From JAGWRA01 sp963711505 (GTDB taxonomy: Bacteria; Acidobacteriota; Vicinamibacteria; Vicinamibacterales; CAVVIG01): a stretch of DNA of 64,000 bases. The stretch is from the NCBI GenBank assembly GCA_963711505.1, contig CAVQEJ010000003.1:2542001-2606000 (forward strand), given 5' to 3'. Position numbers and translations under genes: made by a program. The notes beneath the pieces were generated by a model. The model had not been told where the DNA came from, did no database searches, and saw only the letters and a program-made list of their open reading frames with translations. Below are positions 34,301 to 46,300 of this stretch, one piece after another. Numbering within the stretch: the first letter of the stretch is position 1; the number at the start of each line of letters is the position of its first letter.

Positions 34301-37300
34301 CGGGCAGCACGACCGGCGTGTCGGGCGCCGCCGCATAGGCCGTCGCCAGATCCTCCAGCACGATCCGCCACGACACACCATCGATCACCAGGTGGTGCGC
34401 CACCAGCACCACCCGATCGTCCGCGGCCCGCCGCGCCACCGCCGCCTTGAACAGCGGTCCCGTCTCGAGGTCGAAGCTCCCCTGCAGCTGCGTCGCCGCC
34501 TCGTCTTGCGCCGCATTTTCATCGGCCGCCGTCCGCAGATCCCACACCGCAACCGGGACCGGCCCCTCCGCCCCGGCCTGCACCTGCTCCCAGCGCCCCG
34601 TTGCCGTCCGCCGCATCGTCAGCCGCAGCGCGTCGTGCTGCGCCACGACCGCCTGCAGCGCCGTCTGCAGCCGCGCCACGTCCACCCGCTCGCGCCAGTG
34701 CAGCACCAGCGACTGATTGAAGTGCGCATGCGGCGCCGGGCCCGTCAGCAGCCACGCCTGCATCGGCCCCAGCGCCGCCGTCCCCGTGATCACGCCCTGG
34801 TCGCGCGCCGCCGCCACCAGCGGCTGCGCCACCGCCGCCAGCCCCGCCAGCGTCGGCTGCGCGAACACCTCGGCCACCGTCAGGCGCAGGCCGGCCGTGC
34901 GCGCCCGCGCCACCACCTGCAGCGCCTTGATCGAATCGCCGCCCACCGCGAAGAACTCGTCGTCGCGCCCCACCGCGTCGACCCCCAGCACGCCGATCCA
35001 GATGCCCGCCAGCGTCGACTCGACGCCCGGCCGCGGCGCCCGCGCCGCGTGGGCCCGATCGAGGCGGCGGCCGCTCAGGTGCGCCAGCGCGCGGCGATCC
35101 ACCTTCCCGCCTGCCGTCAGCGGCAGCGCCGCCACCACCGTGAACGCCGCCGGCACCAGCGCCGCCGGCAGCCGCGCGCGCAACGCCGCGCGCACGCCGT
35201 CCAGCGTCGGCGCCGGCGTGTCGCACACCAGGAACGCCGCCAGCTCGGTGCCGCTCGTGCCGGCGCGCGCCACGACCGCTGCGTCCCGCACGCCCGCACA
35301 CGTCCGCAGCGCGGCTTCCACTTCGTCCGGCTCGACCCGCTGGCCCCGCACCTTCACCTGGCGATCCAGCCGGCCGCCGTACTCCAGCACGCCCCCTGTC
35401 CGCCAGCGCGCCCGATCGCCCGTCCGATACAGCCGCGCGCCCGGCACGCCGCTCACCGGATCCGGCATGAACCGCTCTGCCGTCAACGCCGGCTCGGCCG
35501 CATACCCGCGAGCGACGCCGGGACCTCCGAGGCAGACTTCACCCCAGACACCCGCTGGTGCCGGATTCAGGTCGGGGTCGAGCACCAGCACGGCGGCGTT
35601 CCGCGCAGGCAGGCCGATCGCCACGCGGCCATCCGGCTGCGCCGCCTGTTCGACCACCTGCTCGGTGGCGAATACCGACGCTTCGGTCGGCCCGTATTGA
35701 TGACGCAGCACGCAGGACGATAGGTGGTGACCGTAGAATCTCGCGACCGCCCGCCAGTCGAGCGATTCACCGCCAACGATCAGGCACTGAAGCGACGGAC
35801 AGGCATCGACCGTGAGGCCGGCCTGGAGGAGGGATTCGAGGAGCGTCGGCGTGAGCTCGCACAGCTCGATCTCGTTCCGGCGCAGATAGTCGAAGAGCGC
35901 CACGGGATCGCGCACGATCTCATCGGACGGAACGAACAGCGTGTGGCCCCAGCACAGCGTGCCGACGAGCTGCTGCACCGACGCGTCGAACGCCAGCGAT
36001 GAATTCACGCAGACGCGAAGCGGGTGTCCGGCTTCGGTATAGAAGGTGCCCGCCGTGCCGAGAGCCAGGTCCAGCAGCAATCCGTGGTCGACGGCGACCC
36101 CTTTCGGCCGGCCCGTGGAACCCGACGTATAAATAATGTAGGCGAGCGACCCCGGCAGGGCCCGGCCAGGGCCCCGGCGCCCCGGGGCGCTGGCGATCAG
36201 GCTCCCGATGTGCAGGCGCTTCGAGCCCGGTTCGCCGCCCTCGACCTCATCCGTTCCGGAGGTCAGGAAGGCGGCCGCCCCGGCGGCCTCGAGCATGTAG
36301 GCAACGCGTTCGGCCGGCAGGCCGCTGGCAACCGGCAGGTAGGCACCGCCGGCCTCCAGGATTCCCAGGATGCCGGCCACGGTGTCCACCGTTCGCTCGG
36401 CCATCACGCCGACCACCTGCTCTGGCCCCGACACCGTGATGCCCCACGAGCGCCGACGCCACGCGTCCGGCGCGATCCGCCAGCTCGCGGTACGTCACGC
36501 GCATGTCGCCGGCGACCAGCGCGCACTGATCGCCCTGCCGCTCGACGACTTCGTGAAGCAGATCGAGTACCGAAGTGGCAGCTCTCGCGTCTGCGTTCGG
36601 CCGGCCGGCCTGCGAACGCTCGACCAGGAGACGGCGCTCGGCCGGCGCCAGCATCTCGATCGACGCCAGCGGCCGCCGCCAGGCTTCTTCGGTACCGACG
36701 AGCGACTCAACGAGGGTCTTCCAGTAGCCGGCAATGCGGTGCGCCGTCTCCCGTGCGAACAGCGCGGTGTTGTACTCCAGGTCGAGCTCGAGTCCGTCGG
36801 CCGACTCGCGAACGACGAACGTCAGGTCGAACCGGCTCACGTCGTCGCCCGCGGGCACGGCCTCGGCCGGTCGGCCGTCCAGGATCAGATCGGGCGTCCC
36901 CTCTTCCTGGAGCACGACCATGACGTCGAAGAGCGGTGACCGCCCGAGATCCCGATCGAGCCCGAGCTCGTCCACGAGCCCGTCGAAGGGATAGAGCTGG
37001 TGGTCGAGCGCCTGCGCCACCTTGTCGCGGCATTGCCGCAGCAGGTCGCCGAACGACTCGCCGCCCTGCAGCGCGAGGCGCAGCGGCAGCGTGTTGGCGA
37101 AGAAGCCGACCGGCGCCGCCAGAGCCGGATGCATCCGGCCCTCGACCGGCGTGCCGACGCTGATGTCCTGCTGGCCGGAGAGGCGGCCGAGGAGCACGGC
37201 GATCGAGCCGAGGACACCGGCGAACAGGCTGGCTCCGTGCGCTCTCACCAGCTCGCCGAAGCCGGCGGAGAGTCCGGGACCCAGCTCGACGCGGACGGTG

Positions 37301-40300
37301 GCGCCGTCGAACGACTGCAGCGCGGGCCGCGGGAAGTCCTGCGGCAGCAGCAGCGGTACAGGCGGATCGGCGAACTCTCTCGTCCAGAACGCCCGCGCCG
37401 ACGCGGCCGCCGGACTCTCGAGATAGCGCCCCTGCCAGACGGCGTAGTCGCGGTCCTGAACGGGCAGCGGATCGAGCGCGACCGGCGCTTCGCCACCGGC
37501 CGCCTCGTAGAGCGCCATCAGCTCGCGCACGAGAATCGCGATCGACGCCCCGTCGGTCACCAGATGGTGCATCAGGACGAACAGCCCGCTGCGGCCCTGT
37601 GCGAGCCGCCTGACCTTCACCCGCAGCAGGGGCGCCGCATCGAGGGCGAACGGCTCGTGCGCCCACGCGCGCACGCCGCGCCGGAACTCGCCCTCCGCGT
37701 CCGGACGATCCGACCAGTCCTCTGCGTCGATGCGCCAGTCGACCGTGTCGGCCACGACCTGCCGCGGTTCGCCGTCCCGATCGACGAAATACGTCCGCAG
37801 CGCCTCGTGACAATCGATGAGCGCGCGAAACGCCCGTTCCAGCTCGGGCACCCGCAGCGCCACGTCGAGCAGGAACGCACTCGGCATGTTGTAGGCCGAG
37901 AACGGCGCCGGCACCATCTGCTCGAGCACCCACAACCGCCGCTGCGCGTGCGAGAGCGGATAGCTCTCCGCCGGCGCGACCGGCACGAGCGGCTCGACGG
38001 CGCCGGCCTGGCGGTCCGCGGCCAGCTCGGCGAGAGCCCCGACGGTCTGGTGCACGAACAGGTCGCGCAGCGTCGAGATCGAGGCCGAGCTCGGCGGACG
38101 CGCGCCCGACGATGCGGGTGGCCTTGAGACTCTGGCCGCCCAGATGGAAGAAGTTGTCGTCGAGCCCGACGCGCTCGACGTCCAGCACGTCCTGCCACAG
38201 GCGGGCCAGCGCGCGCTCGGCTTCCGTGTGCGGCGCCCGGTAGCGCGTGCCGACCGAAAGACCTGCGCGGTCGAGCCGCAGCAGCGCCGCCCGATCGATC
38301 TTCCCGCTCGGCGTCAGCGGCCAGGCATCCAGCGGCACGTAGCGCGCCGGAATCATGTAGTCCGGCAGCGTCGCGGCCAGTTGCGTCCGCAGGGTCTCCA
38401 GTGCCGGCGGCTCACCGCGGCACACGAGGAAGGCGCACAGCTCGGGCTCGCCGCTCGAGCGCAGCACGACGAGCGCATCGGCCACGCCCGGATACTGCCG
38501 CAGCGCCCGCTCAATCTCGGCCGGTTCGATCCGGTAGCCGCGCAGCTTGAGCTGGAAATCGCGGCGGCCGAGGAACTCGAGCTGCCCCGTCTCGAGCCAC
38601 CGCCCCTCGTCGCCGGTCCGGTCCAGACGTTCGCCGTGCCCGAACGGACTCGGCACGTAGCGCTCGGCGGTGAGGTCGGGCGCGCGATGGTAGCCGAGGC
38701 CGAGGCCCGAGCCGCCGATGTAGATCTCCCCGCGCACGCCGATCGGCACCGGTTCCAGCGCGGCATCCAGGACGTAGAGCTGCGTGCGCGCGATCGGCCC
38801 GCCGATCCGTCCGGCTTCCGATGCGTCGCGCACGTGATTCACCGTCGACCAGATGGTGGTCTCGGTCGGACCGTAGACGTTCCAGAGGTCGACGCCGCGG
38901 GCGAGGAGAGATGCGGCGAGGTCCTCCGGCAGGCGTTCGCCGCCACACCACGCGCGGAATCCGGGCGGCGGAGCCCAGCGGCTGTCGACCAGCAGCCGCC
39001 ACGTGGCGGGCGTCGCCTGCATCACCGTCACGCCGTCGCGATCCAGCTGCGCGGCCAGCCTCTCGCCGTTGCCGGCCGTGTCGCGATCGATCACCAGCAC
39101 GCACGCGCCGGTGACGAGCGGCAGGAACACCTCGAGCGCCGCGATGTCGAACGCCCACGTCGTGACGGCGGCCAGCACGTCAGCCGCCCGCAGCCCCGGC
39201 GTCTCGCGCATGCTGGTCAGCACGTTCGCCAGGGCTCGATGCGGGATGGACACCCCCTTGGGCGCGCCGGTGGAACCGGACGTGTAGATCGTGTACGCCG
39301 GCTCGTCCGGCGCAATCGCGGGATGCCGGTCGAAGACGTCACCCGCATCGAGCGCCGGCAGCGGGATGGCCGTCACACCCGCGCCCTCCTGAGCTGACTC
39401 GCCCTCGTGGCCGTGGGCCGGCTGCGAGTTCAGCAGCAGGACGCGTGCGCCGCTGTCGCGCAGGATCGCCGTGCGCCGTTCGGTCGGGTGAGCGGGATCG
39501 AGCGGCAGGTAGACGGCGCCGGCCCTGAGCACACCAAGCAGGCCGACGATCATCTCCTCGGAGCGGGCCATCTGCAGCGCGACGATCTCGCCGCGTGCCA
39601 CGCCCTGCTGCTCCACCAGGAAGCGCGCCAGGCGTCCGGCGCGCAGGTCGAGCTCGCGGTACGTGAGCGTGCGCCCCGCGCAGACGACGGCCAGGGCCTC
39701 CGGACCGAGCCGTACCTGCCGCGCGAACAGCTCCGGCAGCGTCGCGTCGCCGGCCGCGTCCGCGAGTCCGGCGGCATTGAACCCGGCCAGCAGCTGCTGC
39801 CGCGCGGCCCGATCGAGGATCGGCAGCGCATCGAGGCGCGCAGCGGGATCGTTCAGCGCCGCGCGCAGCAGGACCGCGAAGAGCCGTCCGATGCGAGCGG
39901 CGGTCGACGGCTCGAACAGCGCCGTCGCGTAGTCCAGCTCCAGGCGCAGGCCGTCGCCCGTGGGCGTGAACGTGAAGCCCAGGTCGAACTGGCTGACCCG
40001 TCGCGGCAGATCGATCGGCTCGACGCGCGCCCCGTCCAGCGTCAGCGGCTGCTCGTCGATCTCCTGCAGCGCCACCATGACGTCGACCAGCGGCGAACGG
40101 CTCAGGTCGCGATCGAGATCGAGCTCGTCCACCAGCCGGTCGAACGGATAGATCTGATGTTCGAGCGCGCTGACGACGATGGCGCCGACCTGGCCGGCGT
40201 ACTCCGCGAACGACAGCTCCGGCTCCGGCCGGCTGCGCAGCGGCAGCGTGTTGACGAAGAAGCCGACCTGTTCCTCCAGCGCCGGATGGATGCGTCCGGC

Positions 40301-43300
40301 GACCGGAGTGCCGACGGTCACGTCGTGCTGGCCCGTCAGCCGCATGAGCAGCGCCTCGACTGCCGCCAGCAGGACCGCGAACCGGCTGACGCCGCGGTCG
40401 CGGGCGAAGACGTCGAGCGCCGCTCGCACGTCGGCGCCGATCTCCACGACCGCCCGGCTGCCGTCGAAGGTCTGCACGGCCGGGCGCGGGTGATCGATCG
40501 GCAGCGCCAGCGGCTCGACCGGCGTCTCGAACTGCCGGTGCCAGAACTCGCGCGTCCGCGCGATGCCCGGGCTGTCCAGCAGGGCCTGCTGCCAGGCGGC
40601 GTAGTCCTTGTACTGCCGGGCGAGCGGCGCCAGGTGCGGCCGGACGCCGCGCAGTGCGTCGGCGTATCCCGCGCCGATCTCGCCGACGATCAGCGGAATC
40701 GACCATCCGTCGGCAATCGCGTGGTGCAGCACGATGACCAGGCCGTGACAATCGGCGGCCAGCCGTCGCAGCACGACACGGAACGGCGGCGCCGCGGCCA
40801 GATCGAAACGGGCGTACATCCAGCGTTCGGCCTCGCGCGCGAACCGGCGCCGCGCATCCGGATCGTCCGACCAGTCGGCTTCGTCGATGGGAACGGCGCC
40901 AGCCGGCATCACCTCCTGGCGCGGCTCGCCGTCCACCTCGACGAACCGCGTGCGCAGCGCTTCGTGCCGCGCGGTCAGCCTCGCCAGCGCCTCCCCCAGC
41001 GCCGCCCGATCGAGCGTGCCGTGCACGAGGAAGGCCGCCGGCATGTTGTAGGCGGCCGGACCGTCGGCGGCCAGCTGTTCGATGATCCAGAGCCGGCGCT
41101 GCGCGTGCGACAGCGGATAGGTCGGCTGCACCGGCAGCGCGACGAGCGGAATGGCGCCAATGGGATCGCGCGTGGCCAGCAGGCCGGCCTGCTCCGCGAT
41201 CGTGGGATGCGTGAAGACGTCGGTCAGGCGCAGGTCGAGGGCGTGGTCCTCGCGGGCCAGGGCCACGACGCGGGTGGCCGTCAGGCTGTGCCCGCCGAGC
41301 GCGAAGAAGTTCTCGTCGATACCAACCGGGCCAGCCGGATCGCCCGTCCCGGGCTCGAGCGCCCGCTGCCAGATGGCGGCCAGCGTCCGCTCGAGCTCCG
41401 TGCGTGCGACACGCGGCGGCCCCGCCGCGCGCCGGACGTGGGCCGCCGCGTCGGGCAGCCGCGCGCAATCGATCTTGCCGCGCGAGGTCAGCGGGAACGC
41501 GTCGAGGCAGACGAACAGCGCCGGCACCATGTAGTCGGGAAGGAGCCGGCGCAGGTGCGCACGCAGAATCCCCAGCCGCCGCCTCGTCGGCGATGACGTA
41601 GGCCACCAGCTCACGCGTCGGCCCGGCGGCCCGCGCGACGACCAGCGCGTCACGCACGGCGTCGTGCCCGCGGAGCGCCCGCTCGAATCTCGGCCAGCTC
41701 GATGCGGAAGCCCCGCACCTTCACCTGACCGTCGTCCCGGCCGAGATAGACGAGGCTGCCGTCTTCGCGCCAGGCCACGACGTCGCCGGTGCGATAGAGC
41801 CGCCCTCCCGGCTCCGCCGCGAACGGATCCGGCACGAAGCGCTCGGCCGTCGAATCCGGCTGCCCGAGATACCCGCGTGCCAGGCCGCCGCCCCCGATGC
41901 ACAGTTCGCCCGGCATCCCGACGCCGACCGGCTCCAGTCGATCGTCCAGCACGTAGAGCGACTGCCCACCGAGCCCCCGGCCAATCGGCACGCGCCAGCC
42001 GTCCTCGTTCGACTCGGGCTCCGGCTCGAACAGGTGGTACGCCGACGTGACCGACGCCTCGGTCGGGCCGTAGGTGTTCACGAGGCCAATCCGCGCTCCG
42101 TAGGCTCCGCGCCAGTGCGCCAGCCCTTCGGCCGTCAGCGCCTCGCCCCCGACGAGCATCAGCCGCAGCGCGCCGGGTCCGCCCGTGTGTCCCCGAGCCG
42201 TCCACTCGCGGACGGCTTCGTGCCAGTAGGCCGTCGGCAATTCCGCCACGGTGATGCGGTGGCGTTCCAGGTACTGGCGCAGTTCATCCGGCGTCCACAG
42301 ATCGCGCCCCCGCACGAACAGCGTCGCGCCGCTCACGAGCGCCGGGAAGATCTCTTCGATCGCCTGGTCGAACGCGATGTTGTCGTACTGCAGCACGCGA
42401 TCGTCCGGCTGCAGCGACTGGATGTCGCGGAAGCGCCGGGTGTGCAGGGCCAGCGACCGGTGATCGATCATCACGCCCTTGGGCCGACCGCTCGAGCCCG
42501 AGGTGTAGATGACGTAGGCGAGATTCGCGCCCTGGATGTCGACCGGCCGGAACGGCACGGCAGCGCCTCCGGCCTCATCGTCGAGCGCGGCCAGATCGAT
42601 GACCGTGCGGCCGGTGCCGCCGCTCGCGGCCGCGGTGCCGCTTCCGGCCACGACGACCCGCGCGCCGCAGTCGTCGAGCACCTGCTGAATGCGCGCCTCG
42701 GGAAGGTTCGTGTCGATGGGCAGGAAGGCGCTGCCGGCCTTCAGGATGCCGAGCAGCGCGACGATCATCCGCTCGTTGCGCGGCACGAGCACCGGCACGA
42801 TCCGATCGGGTCCCGCGCCGGCCTCGCGCAGGCGACGGGCCACGGCGTCGGAACGGACGTCGAGATCCTCGTAGCTGAGCGATCGCCCCTCGCAGACCAC
42901 TGCCGTGCGGCCCGCGCCGCTCGCCACCGCCTGCCGGAAGAGATCCAGGACCGTCGCCCGATCCTCCACCTCGTCGGGTAACGCGTTGAACGCCGACACG
43001 ACGGCCTGCCGTTCCTCTTCGGGCAGCAGCGGCAGATCGCCCACCGGCCGATCGGGCTCGGCGAGTGCGTGCCGCAGCAGCTCGGTCAGGCGGCGGCACA
43101 TCCGGGCCACGCGGTCCCGCGTGTAGAGGTCGGTGCTGAACTCGACCAGCGCGTTCAGCCGACCGGGCTCGTCGAAGAAGTCGAACGACAGCTCGAACTT
43201 GCTCGCCGCCGAGGCGATTGGCAGAGGCTCGACCGCCACGCCGTCGAGGCGCAGGACCGTCTCGCCCCCGGCATGGAGCGCCACCATGACGTCGAACAGC

Positions 43301-46300
43301 GGATTGCGGCTCGTGTCGCGCTCGAGCGCGAGCTCGTCGACCAGCCGAATCGAACGGGAAGATCTGATGTTCGAGCGCGGCCGAGACGGTGTCGCGCACG
43401 CGATCGAGCAGCTCGCCGAAGCCCACCGACCGTCCGGCCCGGAGGCGCAACGCCAGCGTGTTCACGTAGAAGCCGACCTGCCGTTCGAGCGTCGGATGCA
43501 GCCGGCCCGCCACCGGCGTCCCGATCGTGATGTCCTCCTGACCGCTGTGGCGCATCAGGAGGGCGTACACGCCGGCGAGCATCCCCATGAACAGCGTCGC
43601 CCCATGCTCGCGGCACAGGGCCTGCAGGCTGTGCCGCGCCTCGTCGGACAGCGCGAACCCCAGCTGATCGCCGTCGGTGCCGAGCACGGCGGGACGCGGA
43701 CGATCGTGCGGCAGCTCGAGCGGCTCGGGCGGCGCGGCGAACTGCCCGTGCCAGTACGTGCGGAGCGGCGCCGCGGCGTCGGCCTCGAGCAGGGCCTGCT
43801 GCCAGCGGACGTAGTCGGTGTACTGCACGGTGAGCGGCGCGAGCTCTGCGGGCTCGCCGCGGAGCGCCGCACGGTACAGCCGTTCCAGCTCGTCGGCGAG
43901 CACCGGCAGCGACCGGCCGTCGAGCAGGAGATGATGGAAGACCAGCAGCAGCCCGTGGCGCTCGGTGCCAGGCGTCCGCGACGCGAGCCGCCTGAGCGCG
44001 ACCCGCCAGAGCGGCGCTTCGTCCAGGGCGAAGCCGCGGACGGCATCGTCGGCCGCCAGCCGCCCGAAGCGGGCGTCGGCGTCCGGCTCCCCGGACCAGT
44101 CCTGCAGGTCGATCCGCAGGTCGACGTCCGGCCGCACCTCCTGCCTCGGCTCGCCGTCGACGAGGACGATCCGGCTGCGGAGGATCTGGTGCCGCGCCAT
44201 CAGCGCCGACAGCGCTTCGCGCAGTGCGGCGACCGACAACGGTCCCTCGACGATGAAGGCGCCGGGGACGTTGTAGGCGGCCGCCCCGCCGGCGTTCATC
44301 TGCTCGAGCACCCACAGCCGCCGTTGTGCGTGCGACAGCGGATGATGCGGCGCCTCGGGCCCCCGTTCGAGCCGAATGCCGCTGAAGGGCTCGCGCTGCG
44401 CAATCGCCTGGGCCAGCTGCGCGACCGTCGGGCGCGCGAACAGATCCCGCAGCCGCACCGGCAGCAGGAAGCGCTGCTGCGCCAGCGCCACGACCCGGGC
44501 GGCGCTCAGGCTGTGCCCGCCGAGCTGGAAGAAGTCGTCGTGGACGCCGACGCGGCGCACGTCGAGCGCCCGCGCCCAGATCGCGGCGAGCATGCGCTCG
44601 AGCTCACTGCGCGGCGCCACGTACTCGGTACCCGGGCCGAGGGCGCGATCCGCCGGCGCCGGCAGCGCCGCGCGGTCCACCTTCCCGTTCTTGTTCAGCG
44701 GCAGGCGATCGAGCACGACGAAGTGCGCCGGAATCATGTAGTCCGGCAGGCCATCGGCCAGGAAGTCCCTGACGGCCGCCAGCGTCATCGTGCCGCGCTG
44801 GGCCACGAGATAGGCCACCAGCTGCCGGGTGCCTTCCACGTCGCGCGCCAGCACGACGGCCTGCCGCACGTCGGGATGGGACCCCAGCGCGCTCTCCACC
44901 TCGCCGAGCTCCACGCGATGCCCGCGGATCTTGATCTGATCGTCGCTGCGCCCCAGGAACTCCAGGTTGCCGTCACGGCCCCATCGGGCCAGGTCGCCGG
45001 TGTCGTACATCCGCTCGCCCGGCGCCTCCGCGAACGGGTCGGGCAGGAACCGCTCGGCCGTCAGCTCCGGCCGACCGAGATAGCAGGTCGCCAGGCTCGG
45101 CCCCGAGAGGTACAGGCGGCCCGGCACGCCGATCGGCACCGGCCGCAGCCGCGCATCGAGCAGGCGCACGCGCGTGTTGTCGATCGGGCGGCCGATCGAC
45201 GGATGCGAGCTCCAGGCCGCCGGCGGCCCGCTCAGGCGAAAGGCGGTGACGACGTGCGTCTCGGTGGGGCCGTAGTGATTCCAGAGAACGCAGGGGGTGT
45301 GCCGCGCGAAGAACCGTCGCACGCGCATCGGTCACCACCAGCTGTTCACCCGTGGCCGTCAGCTCGGTCAGCGCGCAGCCGGCCGTGGAGCGTTCGACGA
45401 GCCGCTCGGCGAGCTGGCTGAGCACGACCACGGGCACGATCGCCTTCTCGATCCGCTCGGCGATCAGCAGCTCCGCCAGCGCTTCCGGATCGCGGCGCAC
45501 CTCCTCGGAGACGATCACGAGGCTGCCGCCGGAGCCGAGCGTGGCGAAGAACTCGTGGAAGCTGGCATCGAATCCGAGCGAGGCGAGCTGCAGCGTCCGC
45601 TGCCCCAGCGTCATCGTGCGCAGGTGCCACCGGATCAGGTTCGTCATCGATCGGTGCGGCAGCACGGTCCCCTTCGGCCGACCGGTGGAGCCCGACGTGT
45701 AGAGCACGTAGATGGGCGACTCGGGGTGGATGGCCAGACCGGGGTTTCCGGGCGCGTGCGAGGACCGCCACCCGTCGGGCGCGTCCAGATCGAGCAGCCG
45801 CACGCCGTCCACCGCCACGCGCGGGGCCAGGCTGCTCTGCGTGATCACGATCCGCGCGCCGGCATCGGCCAGCAGCCCGTGCAGGCGGAGGTCGGGGTTC
45901 ACCGGATCCAGCGGCAGGTACGCCGCACCGGCTTTCAGCACGCCCAGCACGGCGGCCACCATCGCGGTCGATCGCTCCAGGCAGATGCCGACGATGGTCC
46001 CCGGCCCGACGCCGGCGGCCACGAGCGACCAGGCCAGCCGGTTGGCGTCCTCGTTCAGCTCGCGGTAGCTGCAGCGCCGCCCGCGATCGGTGACCGCCGT
46101 CGCGTCCGGCGTGCGTTCCACCTGCGACTCGAACAGATCGATCACCGTCGTGTCGTCCGGGACGCGGTGTGCCGTGTCGTTGAAGCCCCGCAGCACGAGC
46201 GCTTCTTCCGCAGCCGTCAGCATCGCCAGATCGCCCGCGGCCGTCCCGGCGCCCTCGCAGGCTGCGGCGCACAGGCGCTCGTAGTGCTCGATCAGCGCCG

